A stretch of DNA of 64,000 nt from Cellulomonas wangsupingiae (GTDB lineage Bacteria; Actinomycetota; Actinomycetes; Actinomycetales; Cellulomonadaceae). The notes under the pieces are model-generated. The model made no database searches. It was not told where the DNA came from and worked only from the letters and a program-made list of their open reading frames with translations. Every line of letters begins with the position of its first letter. The first letter of the stretch is position 1. A program made the position numbers and the translations under genes. The stretch lies in the NCBI RefSeq assembly GCF_024508275.1, contig NZ_CP101989.1, forward strand, positions 1,426,001-1,490,000, in the 5' to 3' direction. Of the stretch, positions 26,906 to 38,383 are shown in pieces.

Positions 26906-28402
26906 GTGTCGTCCCGAGATCCCGCACCCACCGTCTCGGCGGACGAGGGCGTCCCGGCGGCCGCGGGGGAGCCGTCGTCCGCGGCGCCGGTCGAGCCGGC
27001 CCCCGTGGACGTGCCCGCCCCGCCCGAGCCGCACCGGTCACGTGCGGCCGCGCGGACCTGGGCGCTGCCCGTCGGCGTCGGGGTCCTGGTCGCGGCCCTC
27101 TTCACGCTGTACTCGCTCGCGCAGTGGCGGGCGTACGTCGTCAAGTCGTGGGACCTGGGCATCTTCACCCAGCTGGCGCAGCGGTACGCCGCGCTGGAGG
27201 CGCCGGTCGTCCACATCAAGGGCCCCGAGTACAACCTCCTCGGTGACCACTTCCACCCGCTGCTGGTGCTGCTGGGGCCGGTGTACGCGGCGTTCCCGGA
27301 CGCCTTCACGCTGCTCGTGGTGCAGAACGTGCTGTTCGGTGTCGCGGCCGCGGTCGTCACGTGGGCCGCGGTCCCGCTCCTGGGCCGGGTGGTCGGCGCG
27401 CTCGTCGGTGTCGCCTTCGGGCTGAGCTGGGGGCTGCAGCACGCCGTGGACGCGCAGTTCCACGAGATCGCGTTCGCCGTGCCGCTGCTCGCGATCTCGC
27501 TCGCGGCGGCCCTGCGGGAGCGGTGGCGCACCGCAGCGGTCGCGGCCGCCCTGCTCGTGCTGGTCAAGGAGGACCTCGGCCTGACGACCGCCGTGCTCGG
27601 CGTCGTGCTCGCCTGGAGGGCGCGGCGTCCGGCCCTGCTGTGGCTCACGGCGTGGGGGGTGGGCGGGTTCCTCGTCGCCACGCGGGTCGTGCTGCCCCTG
27701 CTCAACCCCGACGGGGAGTGGGCCTACGGGTCGCGGCTCGACCTGGTGGCGGCGCTGTCCGACCCCGTCGGCCTCTACGACCCGGCCAAGGGCTACACGC
27801 TGTGGCTGCTCGTCGTCGTCACCGGCGCGATCGCGCTGCGCTCGCCGTTCGTGCTCGTCGCCGGTCCCACCCTGGCCTGGCGCTTCCTGTCGGAGGAGTC
27901 CGGCTACTGGGCGCCGACGTGGCACTACAGCGCGGTGCTCCTGCCCGTCGCGTACCTCGCGATGCTCGACGGGATCGACCGCGCCCGGCGCGGCCGCGTG
28001 CGGTGGCTGCGCCGCTACAGCCGGTACGCCCCGGTCGTTGGCCTGACCGCCTCGCTCATGCTGCTGCCGCAGCTGCCGCTCTGGCAGCTGACGAACCCGG
28101 GGCTGCACTTCGCGGGGCTCCGCGCGCAGGCGGCGCGGGACGCGATGGCGGTGGTCCCCGACGGCGCGGTCGTGGAGACCGACGTCGGCCTGATGTCGTA
28201 CCTCGTCGGGCGCACCGACGTGTACTACCTCGGCAACGACAACCCGGTGCCGGAGTACCTGCTCATCGACCGGCAGGGCGGCGGCGTCCCGCAGGAGTGG
28301 GGCGACGTCCTGCAGGTCGCGCAGATCCTGCACCCGGGCGTGCCGTTCGAGGTCCTGCACGCGCGGGACGGCTACGAGGTGGCGCGGCCGCTCGAGGACT
28401 GA
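26906..28402 (+). CDS. DUF2079 family multi-pass membrane protein
   Basis: 498 residues: a proline/alanine-rich cytosolic N-terminus, then about nine helices and a C-terminal soluble part. Family-like features are KSWDLGIFTQLAQRYA, LGDHFHPLLVLLGPVYAAFP and DAQFHEIAFAVPLLA. DUF2079 proteins resemble GT-C glycosyltransferases, and the acidic/His loop residues fit that, but activity is unproven. GTG 26906 follows GGGAGG. The C-terminus ends seven bases before tRNA-Arg (opposite strand). Confidence 0.85.
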   Translation: MSSRDPAPTVSADEGVPAAAGEPSSAAPVEPAPVDVPAPPEPHRSRAAARTWALPVGVGVLVAALFTLYSLAQWRAYVVKSWDLGIFTQLAQRYAALEAPVVHIKGPEYNLLGDHFHPLLVLLGPVYAAFPDAFTLLVVQNVLFGVAAAVVTWAAVPLLGRVVGALVGVAFGLSWGLQHAVDAQFHEIAFAVPLLAISLAAALRERWRTAAVAAALLVLVKEDLGLTTAVLGVVLAWRARRPALLWLTAWGVGGFLVATRVVLPLLNPDGEWAYGSRLDLVAALSDPVGLYDPAKGYTLWLLVVVTGAIALRSPFVLVAGPTLAWRFLSEESGYWAPTWHYSAVLLPVAYLAMLDGIDRARRGRVRWLRRYSRYAPVVGLTASLMLLPQLPLWQLTNPGLHFAGLRAQAARDAMAVVPDGAVVETDVGLMSYLVGRTDVYYLGNDNPVPEYLLIDRQGGGVPQEWGDVLQVAQILHPGVPFEVLHARDGYEVARPLED

Positions 28403-28409
28403 CGACGGG

Positions 28410-28482
<73 letters not shown>

Positions 28483-28577
28483 CAGTGCCGACCAGCGTAG
28501 TGGCGCCGCGGCGGCGGGAGCGGGCGCGCGTGACGACGTCCCGAGCAGACCTGTGACCTGTCACCCGCGCGCCGCGT

Positions 28578-28606
28578 TTGGCCTGGTCAGGTGTGGACCC
28601 GACAAT
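28578..28606 (+). promoter_or_regulatory. Promoter of the first GTPase pair
   Basis: TTGGCC (28578-28583), 17 bp, GACAAT (28601-28606), then six bases to GTG 28613: leaderless. Confidence 0.5.
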
Positions 28607-28612
28607 GGTCCT

Positions 28613-30310
28613 GTGAGCGCGCAGCCCGGAACCGTGCCTGCGCAGCCGTCCGCGTCTGCGCAGGGTGACCTCGACACGTCGACGGCGACGCCGATCCTGG
28701 CGCGGCCGCTCGCGCAGACGTCGCTGCTCGACGCGGTGCGTGACCTGCGGCGCGACGTCGAGGCGACGAGCTTCCCGCTCGAGATCCCGGGCGTCGACGA
28801 GGCGCGCGGCTCGCGGGCGCGCCTGGTCGACCAGCTCGACGAGCACCTGGTGCCGCGCCTGACCGAGCTCTCCGCGCCGGCCGTCGTCGTGGTCGCGGGC
28901 TCGACCGGGGCCGGCAAGTCGACGCTCGTGAACTCGCTCGTGGGGCGGGAGGTGTCCGCGGCCGGCGTGCTGCGCCCGACGACGCGCGAGCCCGTGCTCG
29001 TCCACCACCCGCTCGACGCCGACCTGCTGTCCCACCACCCCGTGCTCGACGAGGTCGAGGCCGTCGCGGCGGACACCGTCCCGCGCGGCATCGCGATCCT
29101 CGACGCCCCCGACCTGGACTCGGTCCTGGAGTCCAACCGCGACACCGCGCACCGGCTGCTGGAGGCCGCGGACCTGTGGCTGTTCGTCACGACCGCCGCC
29201 CGCTACGGGGACGCGCTGCCGTGGCACGTGCTGGAGTCGGCCGTGGAGCGCTCGACCTCGGTCGCGATGGTCCTCAACCGGGTGCCCCCGGCGTCGCTGC
29301 CGACGGTCCGCGGCGACCTGCTCGACCGGCTGCGGACGCACGGCCTGGCGGGGTCGCCGCTGTTCGTGATCCCCGACCTGGGCCCGCACACCGGGCCGCT
29401 GTCGGCGGGCGTCGTGGCACCGGTGCTGCGCTGGCTGACGATGCTCGCCGGGCCGGACCGCGCCCGCACGGTGGTGGCCCGTACGCTGCGCGGCGCGCTC
29501 GCGGCGCTGCGACCCTGGGTCGACGAGCTCGCCGAGGCCGTGCAGGACCAGGCGGACGCGGCGGCGCGGGTGGCGCAGGTGCTCGACGAGGCCGTCGTGG
29601 AACCGGGGGAGGCCGCCGCGGACACGATGCGCTCGGGTGCCGTCGCCGACGGTGCCGTGCGCGCGCGCTGGGCGGAGCTGGTGGCCAACGGCGCGCCGTT
29701 GTCGCGCCTCGTCGGACGCTCGGGCCGGGTGCGGGGCTCGTCCCGCACCGCCCGGTCCCGCGCGGCCGCCGTCGCGCCGATGGTCGCCGACCTGAACGAC
29801 TCCACCACCGCCGTCCTCACCGCGGTGGGCCAGCGCGGCGGCGCGGCGCTCCGGACGTCCCTCACGGGACCGACGGCGCCGCCCGGTGGGCCCTCGGTCC
29901 TGGCGCGCTGGCCGGACGGCGACGCGTCGCGGGTCGCGGCGGCCGAGCGTGCGGCGCGCGCCTGGACCGGGGAGGGCACCCGGACCGTGCGGGCCGCGCT
30001 CGCCGCGGGCGGCACCGACCCGCGACGGACCGCACGGGTCGCCCGTGCGGTCGGCGAGGACGCCCTGGCCGCCGTCGCGCTCGCCGCCGCGGCCGGTGTC
30101 GACGAGGCCGCCGAGACGGTCCGGACGCTGCTGGGCGCGGCCGGTGACGACGTCGTGACCGCGCTCCGCGAGGACCTCGTCCGCAGGGCGCGCGCGCAGG
30201 TGCAGCTCGAGCGGACGATCGCCGACCGGACGCTGGACGACCCGGACCTCGCGGCCGACGCCTCGTCGCGGCTGCGGCTGCGGCTCGCCGTCCTCAAGGG
30301 CCTGACGTGA
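28613..30310 (+). CDS. Dynamin-like large GTPase, pair 1 subunit A
   Basis: 565 residues. P-loop GSTGAGKSTLVNSLVGREVS begins near residue 97, then LRPTTREPVLVHHPLD (G2 Thr) and ILDAPDLDS (G3). G4 is degenerate (LNRV, no Asp), as in several bacterial dynamin-related proteins. The C-terminal half is helical and Arg/Ala-rich without an obvious membrane hairpin, unlike its paralogue at 34599. Subunit B follows 13 bases later. A membrane-remodelling role is inferred from family resemblance only. Confidence 0.8.
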   Translation: MSAQPGTVPAQPSASAQGDLDTSTATPILARPLAQTSLLDAVRDLRRDVEATSFPLEIPGVDEARGSRARLVDQLDEHLVPRLTELSAPAVVVVAGSTGAGKSTLVNSLVGREVSAAGVLRPTTREPVLVHHPLDADLLSHHPVLDEVEAVAADTVPRGIAILDAPDLDSVLESNRDTAHRLLEAADLWLFVTTAARYGDALPWHVLESAVERSTSVAMVLNRVPPASLPTVRGDLLDRLRTHGLAGSPLFVIPDLGPHTGPLSAGVVAPVLRWLTMLAGPDRARTVVARTLRGALAALRPWVDELAEAVQDQADAAARVAQVLDEAVVEPGEAAADTMRSGAVADGAVRARWAELVANGAPLSRLVGRSGRVRGSSRTARSRAAAVAPMVADLNDSTTAVLTAVGQRGGAALRTSLTGPTAPPGGPSVLARWPDGDASRVAAAERAARAWTGEGTRTVRAALAAGGTDPRRTARVARAVGEDALAAVALAAAAGVDEAAETVRTLLGAAGDDVVTALREDLVRRARAQVQLERTIADRTLDDPDLAADASSRLRLRLAVLKGLT

Positions 30311-30323
30311 GCGGGGGGCTGAC

Positions 30324-31895
30324 GTGAGCGACGACCCGACCAGCACGACCACCGTCCCTGTCGTCCCCGGCGACGGTGCGCCGACGACCGCGGTGACGGT
30401 CGAGCAGCCGGCGGCCGCGGGTGCCGTCCGCGGTGCCACGACGGCGGCGCTCGACGACCGGGTCGACGCGCTGGACGGCGCGCTCGCCGTCGGGGGCACA
30501 CGTCTCGACCCCGCCGTCGTCGAGCGCGTGGGTGCGACGATCGACCGCGTCCGGGAGCGGCTCGCGCTCGGCGTCGACCACACCGTGGTGGCGCTCGCGG
30601 GCGGCACCGGGTCCGGCAAGTCCAGCCTGTTCAACGCCGTCAGCGGCCTGCGCTTCGCCGACGTCGGCGTGCGGCGTCCCACGACGTCGCGCGTGACCGC
30701 GTGCGTCTGGGGCTCCGACGGCGACCCCCTGCTCGACTGGATCGGCGTGGACCCGGAGCACCGCATCGAGCGCGAGAGCCTGCTCGACGGCGACAGCGAG
30801 GCCTCGCTGCGGGGCCTGGTGCTGCTCGACCTGCCCGACCACGACTCCATCGCCCCCGAGCACCGTGACGTGGTCGACCGTGTGCTGCCCCAGGTCGACC
30901 TGCTGGTCTGGGTCGTGGACCCGCAGAAGTACGCCGACGACGCGCTGCACAGCGGGTACCTGCGCCGCATGACCGGGCGTGACGCGTCCATGCTGCTCGT
31001 CCTCAACCAGGTCGACACCGTGCCGGTCGACGTGCGCGGCGACCTCGCGGCGGACGTCCACCGGCTGCTCGTCGAGGACGGGCTGCCGGACGTGCCCGTG
31101 CACGAGGTGTCGGCCGTCACGGGCGAGGGCGTCCGCGAGCTGCGCGCCGCGCTGGCCGAGGCCGTCGAGCGGCGCTCCGTCGCCGCCGCCCACGCGGACG
31201 CGGAGATCGCCGACGCGGCACGGTGGGTGCAGGCGCAGGTCGCGCCGCGCGAGCCCGCCCCGAACGCGCTCGCGATCGGTGTCGTCGTGGACCGGTTGTC
31301 CGCAGCCGCGGGGCTGACGGCGGTCGGCGCCGCGGTCGAGGCCGCGGTGCGCGGCGGGGCCGGCACGCCGCCGCGGCTGGGCGAGGTGCACGCGGAGGGC
31401 GTCGGGCTGGCCCGGTCGTCGTGGTTGTCGGGCGTGACGCAGGGCCTGCCGCAGCGCTGGGCCGCCGACCTGCGCGATCGCGTCGCCACCACCGCGGAGC
31501 TGCGCCTGGCCGTCACCGACGCGCTCGCGCACGTGCCCGTCGCGGCGCGCCGTCCGCACGCCGCGACCGTCCTGCTCGCTCTGGGGGCGGTCGTCGGGCT
31601 GGTCGGCCTCGCGGGGGCGGCGTCGCTGCTGGCGGACAGGATGGGTGCGTCCGTGCCCTGGCTGCCCGCCGGTCCGCTCGTCGTGGCGCTGCTGGCCGTG
31701 GCCCTGGTCCTGCTCGTGGCGTCGGTGGTCGTGCGCCGGCGTGCGGCGCGCAGCCGCGGGCGGCGCGTGGTGACCGACGGGCGGGCCGCGATCGAGGCTG
31801 CCGCCCGGGCGCGCCTCCTCGCGCCGACGCAGGACGTGCTCGCGGAGCACCGGCACGCGCGCGAGCTCGCGCTGCGCGCGCTCGGCACCTCCTGA
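30324..31895 (+). CDS. Large GTPase with C-terminal membrane hairpin, pair 1 subunit B
   Basis: 523 residues. G1 is GGTGSGKSSLFNAVSG near residue 92, G3 LLDLPDHDSIAPEH, G4 LNQVD, G5-like VSAVTGEG. Two membrane helices lie near residues 412-440 and 448-472, followed by a basic cytosolic tail. GTG is preceded by GGGGGG. The LVWVVDPQKYADDALH block is shared with 36608, its paralogue. Genes of this type are often mislabelled ABC transporter. It probably works with subunit A. Confidence 0.82.
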   Translation: MSDDPTSTTTVPVVPGDGAPTTAVTVEQPAAAGAVRGATTAALDDRVDALDGALAVGGTRLDPAVVERVGATIDRVRERLALGVDHTVVALAGGTGSGKSSLFNAVSGLRFADVGVRRPTTSRVTACVWGSDGDPLLDWIGVDPEHRIERESLLDGDSEASLRGLVLLDLPDHDSIAPEHRDVVDRVLPQVDLLVWVVDPQKYADDALHSGYLRRMTGRDASMLLVLNQVDTVPVDVRGDLAADVHRLLVEDGLPDVPVHEVSAVTGEGVRELRAALAEAVERRSVAAAHADAEIADAARWVQAQVAPREPAPNALAIGVVVDRLSAAAGLTAVGAAVEAAVRGGAGTPPRLGEVHAEGVGLARSSWLSGVTQGLPQRWAADLRDRVATTAELRLAVTDALAHVPVAARRPHAATVLLALGAVVGLVGLAGAASLLADRMGASVPWLPAGPLVVALLAVALVLLVASVVVRRRAARSRGRRVVTDGRAAIEAAARARLLAPTQDVLAEHRHARELALRALGTS

Positions 31896-32069
31896 CGCGT
31901 CGCCGACCGCATCCTGCCGCGACCCGGTCGCGACGAGCCGACCACAGGCGTGCCCTCGGCGCGGCTCGTCCACCGATCGCCGGCCGCCGCGCCCGCGTGC
32001 ACGGCGGCCCGTCGACGATGGCCGTTCGACGCCCCGCACCCGCGGGGCCACAGCGGACAGGGGACCACG

Positions 32070-32663
32070 ATGGGAACGCACACCCAGGACGTCACGGTCG
32101 TCGGATGGGTCGGCTCCGACCTGCGGACCTACCACCTCGACGGCGTGGGCGGAGTGCCCTACGCCCAGTTCCGGCTCGCGTCCACGCGCCGGGTGCTCGA
32201 CCGCCAGACCGGAGCCTTCCGCGACGGCCCGACCCTCTGGTTCACGGTCAAGGCGTGGCGCACCGTGGCGGTGAACCTCGGCGCCTCGCTGCGCAAGGGC
32301 GACCCCGTCGTCGTGGTCGGGCGCCTCGCGCAGTCGGAGTGGGTCGCGCAGGACGGCGCGCCGCGCTCCGAGCTCGTGCTCGAGGCGCTCGCGCTGGGTC
32401 ACGACCTCGGCTACGGCACCTCGCAGTTCCGGCGCACGCTGTCCGGGGTGCGGCGGGGCAGGGACGAGCCGCAGCGGGCGCCGGGCGACGCCGCCGGCCC
32501 GGGCGAGGAGCCCGCGGGTGCCTTCACGGACGACCCGTGGGCCACGGCCGCCGACGAGCCGCCCGTGACCGACGAGCCCGAGGAGGAGGCGGGCGACACG
32601 GCCGACGCGGACCGGGCCGGCGCGGGGTCCGGCGGCGGTCTGGCGCTGGCCGGACGCGGGTGA
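32070..32663 (+). CDS. ssb: Single-stranded DNA-binding protein paralogue
   Basis: 197 residues. OB fold at about 1-115: QDVTVVGWVGSDLRTYHL, YAQFRLAST, TLWFTVKAWRTVAVN and DPVVVVGRLAQSEW. The C-terminal region is acidic and disordered but ends GGGLALAGRG and lacks the DDDIPF-type tip that recruits repair proteins. It therefore looks like the secondary SSB of actinobacteria. AGGGGA precedes the ATG. It sits between GTPase pair 1 and ettA. Confidence 0.88.
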   Translation: MGTHTQDVTVVGWVGSDLRTYHLDGVGGVPYAQFRLASTRRVLDRQTGAFRDGPTLWFTVKAWRTVAVNLGASLRKGDPVVVVGRLAQSEWVAQDGAPRSELVLEALALGHDLGYGTSQFRRTLSGVRRGRDEPQRAPGDAAGPGEEPAGAFTDDPWATAADEPPVTDEPEEEAGDTADADRAGAGSGGGLALAGRG

Positions 32664-32668
32664 TCGCC

Positions 32669-32674
32669 TAGGCT
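32669..32674 (+). promoter_or_regulatory. -10 box of ettA with a long leader
   Basis: TAGGCT predicts a start near 32681 and a GC-rich 5' leader of about 120 bases before GTG 32805, unlike the leaderless neighbours. Confidence 0.4.
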
Positions 32675-32804
32675 GGTGGATCGGCATCCGGAGCCGCCGG
32701 CCGGTCGGTGACGGCACGACACCCACCACGCACCTCACGTGCGCGGCGTCGTGCGCCCCGGCCTGCGGCACCACCAGGACCTACGAGGATCGGACGAGCA
32801 CTCA

Positions 32805-34487
<1,683 letters not shown>

Positions 34488-34504
34488 CGCGACAGCGCAC
34501 GCCG

Positions 34505-34542
34505 ACGGCAGCCCGGACGAGCCCGTTCGTCCGGGCTGCCGT
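34505..34542 (+). terminator. Terminator after ettA
   Basis: Perfect 16-bp stem ACGGCAGCCCGGACGA with a 6-base loop. Confidence 0.88.
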
Positions 34543-34598
34543 GCGTCCGCCGACATCGTCGACGGGTCGGGAGACGGGGTGTCGGGCACACTGTCGGG

Positions 34599-36611
34599 AT
34601 GACGGAACCCGAGGTCAGCGGCGCAGGCCCCGCGCGCGGCACCACTCCGGACGTGGAGGCGACCGGCTCGACCACGGAGACCCCCGCCCAGGTTGCGCCC
34701 GACGACGACGCCGCGGCCGGCAGCCTCCTCGACGCCCTGGAGCGGATGCGGGCGCGGCTCGGGGCGCTCGAGCTGCCGCTCGACGCACCCGGTGCCGACG
34801 CCGCGCGCCGCGACCGGGCGGCGGCGCTCGCGCAGCTCGACGACTACCTGCTGCCGCGGCTGCGCGCGCGGTCGGCACCGCTGCTCGTCGTCGTCGGCGG
34901 GTCGACCGGCGCCGGCAAGTCGACGCTGGTCAACTCGCTGCTGGGGCGGCAGGTGTCCGCACCCGGCGTCCTGCGCCCGACGACGCGCGCCCCCGTCCTC
35001 GTGCACCACCCGCTGGACGAGCGGTGGTACTCCACCGACCGCGTGCTGCCGGGCCTCGCGCGCCTCACCGGACCTCGAGCGGGCGCCCCCGCGGGTGACG
35101 ACGGGACGGGTGCCGCGCCCGCGGGCGACGCGTCACGCGCGCTCCGGCTCGTCGCGTCGGACGCGCTGCCGCGCGGGCTCGCGCTGCTCGACGCACCCGA
35201 CGTCGACTCGGTCGACGTCGGCAACCGGCGGCTGGCCGCGCAGCTGCTCGACGCCGCCGACCTGTGGCTGTTCGTCACGACCGCGGCCCGGTACGCGGAC
35301 GCCGTGCCGTGGGACCTGCTGCACGGTGCGGCGCAGCGGCACGCGCAGGTGGCGATCGTCGTCGACCGCGTCGACCCCGGCACCGAGCAGGTCGCGGCGG
35401 ACCTGCGACGCATGATGGACGCCAACGGGCTGCCCGACGCGCCCCTGTTCCTGGTGCCCGAGGCGACGCTGTCGGACGGGCTGCTGCCGGAGCCCGCGAT
35501 CGGGGAGGTCGCGCGGTGGCTGACGGCGCTCGGGGCGGACGCCCCGGCGCGCGAGGCCGTCGCGCTCGCCACGCGCGACGGTGTCGTCGGCGACCTCGCG
35601 CAACGCGCCCTGGTGCTCGCGGACGCCGCGGACACGCAGGTCGCCGCCGACGCCCGGCTGCGCCTGGTGGTGGCCTCCGCCTACGACGACGCGGCCGCCC
35701 ACGTGCGGCTCGCGACGTCGGACGGCGCGATGCTGCGCGGCGAGGTGCTGGCCCGTTGGCAGGAGCTCGTCGGCACGGGGGAGCTGCTGCGGTCGGTCGA
35801 GCAGGGCGTCGGGCGCGCGCGTGACGCCGTGACAGCGTTCTTCCGCGGCCGTCCCACGCAGGCGCCGAAGGTCGAGCAGGCGATCGCGCACGGGCTGTCG
35901 GCGGTCGTCCTGGACGCGGCCGACGAGGGCGCCGAGCGGACGCACGCCGCCTGGCGCGGCGACCCGGCGGGTGCCGCGCTCCTCCAGGGGCTGGACCTGG
36001 CGCGCGCGTCCACCACGCTGCGGGCGGACGTCGACGCGCAGGTCCGCGGCTGGCAGTCCGACGTGCTCGACCTCGTCCGGGAGCAGGGCGGCGCACGGCG
36101 GGGGACCGCCCGGTACCTGTCGTTCGGCGTCAACGCGGCCGGCGTGAGCCTCATGGTCCTGGCGTTCGCGTCGACGGGCGGGCTCACGGGCATCGAGCTC
36201 GGCATCGCGGGCGGCACGGCGGTGGTCGCCCAGAAGCTGTTGGAGGCGGTGTTCGGCGACGACGCGGTCCGCCGGCTGACCGCCCTCGCCCGCGAGCGCC
36301 TCGACGAGCGCGTGACCGCCCTCCTCGCAGGCGAGGCCGAGCGCTACACCTCCCAGCTCGACGCGCTGGGAGCCCGCCGGGCCGACGGGGACGCCCTGCG
36401 CGCCGCCGCCCGGGCCGTGGAGAGCGCCGCCCGGCAGGAGCGCGCCGCACGCGCCCCCTCCGCGAGCCACGCGGCCGCCCCGGTGAGCCGCGCCCTGCGG
36501 GGTGCCACCAGCGCGGACGCAGCGGGTCGCGACGACGCGCCCACGACGGCGGACACCCCCCGGCGTGGTCTGTGGCAACGGCTGTTCGGCGGACCGCGGG
36601 ACGACGCATGA
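34599..36611 (+). CDS. Dynamin-like large GTPase, pair 2 subunit A
   Basis: 670 residues. G1 GSTGAGKSTLVNSLLGRQVS near residue 101, G2 in LRPTTRAPVLVHHPLDERW, G3 LLDAPDVDSVDVGN, G4-like VDRVD. A hydrophobic hairpin YLSFGVNAAGVSLMVLAFAS...GIELGIAGG near residue 510-540 could insert in membrane, a feature missing in the pair 1 paralogue. The tail is Ala/Arg-rich. The stop overlaps the ATG of subunit B. CACACT, six bases before the ATG, is a weak leaderless -10. Confidence 0.82.
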   Translation: MTEPEVSGAGPARGTTPDVEATGSTTETPAQVAPDDDAAAGSLLDALERMRARLGALELPLDAPGADAARRDRAAALAQLDDYLLPRLRARSAPLLVVVGGSTGAGKSTLVNSLLGRQVSAPGVLRPTTRAPVLVHHPLDERWYSTDRVLPGLARLTGPRAGAPAGDDGTGAAPAGDASRALRLVASDALPRGLALLDAPDVDSVDVGNRRLAAQLLDAADLWLFVTTAARYADAVPWDLLHGAAQRHAQVAIVVDRVDPGTEQVAADLRRMMDANGLPDAPLFLVPEATLSDGLLPEPAIGEVARWLTALGADAPAREAVALATRDGVVGDLAQRALVLADAADTQVAADARLRLVVASAYDDAAAHVRLATSDGAMLRGEVLARWQELVGTGELLRSVEQGVGRARDAVTAFFRGRPTQAPKVEQAIAHGLSAVVLDAADEGAERTHAAWRGDPAGAALLQGLDLARASTTLRADVDAQVRGWQSDVLDLVREQGGARRGTARYLSFGVNAAGVSLMVLAFASTGGLTGIELGIAGGTAVVAQKLLEAVFGDDAVRRLTALARERLDERVTALLAGEAERYTSQLDALGARRADGDALRAAARAVESAARQERAARAPSASHAAAPVSRALRGATSADAAGRDDAPTTADTPRRGLWQRLFGGPRDDA

Positions 36612-38281
36612 GCCTCACGCTGGACGAGCGCGTGGCCGCGCTGTCCGCGGCGCTCGACGCCGGGGAGGGCCGCCTGCCCGCACCGCTGGTCGCACGCACG
36701 CGCGCTCTGGTCGCCCGGGTGCAGGAACGTGCGGGCCTGTCCGCCGAGCACACGGTGGTCGCGCTCGCGGGCGCCACCGGCTCCGGCAAGTCGTCGCTGT
36801 TCAACGCGCTCGTCGGTGCGGACCTCGCTGCCACGGGCACCCGGCGCCCGACGACGTCGCACCCGCTGGCCGTCGTCGTCGGCGACACCCCGGACGCGAC
36901 CGGACCGGCGCAGCTGCTGGACTGGCTCGAGGTCGGCCGCCGCCACGCGCTGCCGGCGGGGCCGGTCGCACGCGCCGCCGGCGGGTCGGACGAGGACGCC
37001 GCCACGCCCGCGGTGCGACGCGCCCGACGCGGTCGCGGCGACGGCCTGCCGGCCGGTCTCGTCCTGCTGGACCTGCCGGACCACGACTCCGTGGTCGTCG
37101 AGCACCGCGTGCGCGCCGAGCGGCTCGTGGCCCGCGCCGACCTGCTGGTGTGGGTGGTCGACCCCCAGAAGTACGCGGACGCGGCCCTGCACGAGCGGTA
37201 CCTGCGCCCGCTCGCGGGCCACGACGACGTGGTCGTCCTGGTGCTCAACCAGGCCGACCGTCTCACCGAGCGCGACGTCGCGGCGGTGCTCGGCGACCTC
37301 CGCGGCCTGGCCGCGGCCGACGGGCTCGACCGCGCGCGCGTCGTCGCCGCCTCCGCGCGGACCGGCGCGGGGGTCGACGAGCTGCGCAGCCTCGTCGCCG
37401 AGGCGGTCGAGCGCCGCGAGGCGACCACCCGGCGCTTCGGTGCCGACCTGCGCGCCGCCGCCCAGGAGGTGCTGGACGCGTGCGGGGCAGCACCGCGCGG
37501 CCGTGGGCGGCGCGCCGGCACGGACGACCTGCTCGACGCGCTCGAGGACGCCGCCGGCGTGCCCACGGTGGTCACCGCGGTCCGCCGCTCGGCCGTGCGT
37601 CGGGCCGCCGCCCGGACCGGGTGGCCGCCCGTGCGGTGGCTGGCCCGGTTCCGTCCCGACCCGCTGCGCCGCCTGCACCTGGCCCCTCGCCCCGCCGCGC
37701 AGGCCGAGGTCACGCGGACGTCGCTGCCGCCCGCCGGGCCTGCCCAGCGCGCCCGTGCGGCCACCGCCGTCCGCGACCACGCCGACGCGGCTCTCGTCGG
37801 TGCGCCCGACGCGTGGGCCCTCGCGGCGCGCGCCCGCCTCGACATCTCGGGGCTGCCCGACGCGCTGGACCACGCGGTCGCCCGCACGCCCCTGCTCCCC
37901 GAGCGGGCGGTGTGGTGGTGGCGGGCCGTGGGGGCGCTGCAGTGGCTGCTGCTGGCGGCCGCCGTGGCGGGCGCGCTGTGGCTCGGCGGCATCGCGCTGC
38001 TCGCGTACCTGCAGCTGCCGGACCCCGTGACGCCGGTGTGGGGGCCGGCGCCGGCCCCGACGGTCCTGCTGGTCGGTGGCGTGCTCGCCGGGCTGCTCGT
38101 GGCGGCGCTGGGTGCGCTCGCGGGCCGGGTCGGCGCCCGCCGACGCGCGCGTGCCGCGCGGCGACGGCTGCGGTCCGCCGTCGCGGAGGTGGCCCGGCGG
38201 CTCGTCCTCGCGCCGCTCGCGGAGGAGTCCGCCGCGCTCGAGGCGTGCCGCACGCAGGCGGCCCGGGCGGCGGGTCGCTGA
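36608..38281 (+). CDS. Large GTPase with C-terminal membrane hairpin, pair 2 subunit B
   Basis: 557 residues. G1 GATGSGKSSLFNALVG near residue 57, G3 LLDLPDHDSVVVEH, G4 LNQAD, and the LLVWVVDPQKYADAALHERY block shared with 30324. Two long hydrophobic stretches lie near residues 436-468 and 484-508. ATG 36608 overlaps the stop of subunit A (ATGA), so the pair is translationally coupled; upstream ATG 36572 is rejected. Confidence 0.83.
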   Translation: MSLTLDERVAALSAALDAGEGRLPAPLVARTRALVARVQERAGLSAEHTVVALAGATGSGKSSLFNALVGADLAATGTRRPTTSHPLAVVVGDTPDATGPAQLLDWLEVGRRHALPAGPVARAAGGSDEDAATPAVRRARRGRGDGLPAGLVLLDLPDHDSVVVEHRVRAERLVARADLLVWVVDPQKYADAALHERYLRPLAGHDDVVVLVLNQADRLTERDVAAVLGDLRGLAAADGLDRARVVAASARTGAGVDELRSLVAEAVERREATTRRFGADLRAAAQEVLDACGAAPRGRGRRAGTDDLLDALEDAAGVPTVVTAVRRSAVRRAAARTGWPPVRWLARFRPDPLRRLHLAPRPAAQAEVTRTSLPPAGPAQRARAATAVRDHADAALVGAPDAWALAARARLDISGLPDALDHAVARTPLLPERAVWWWRAVGALQWLLLAAAVAGALWLGGIALLAYLQLPDPVTPVWGPAPAPTVLLVGGVLAGLLVAALGALAGRVGARRRARAARRRLRSAVAEVARRLVLAPLAEESAALEACRTQAARAAGR

Positions 38282-38383
38282 CGTCGCCGCCGCCGCGCGG
38301 TCGATTTTCGGTTCGCGGGCCCGGCACGTGAGGATGCGGGGACGACCGGGCGTCGCCGGGTGCGGGACGAAGGAGGTCGGGCC

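Noticed and set aside
32664..32804. ettA leader as a riboswitch
   Set aside because: The leader is GC-rich with possible stems, but no known aptamer consensus could be recognised by eye.
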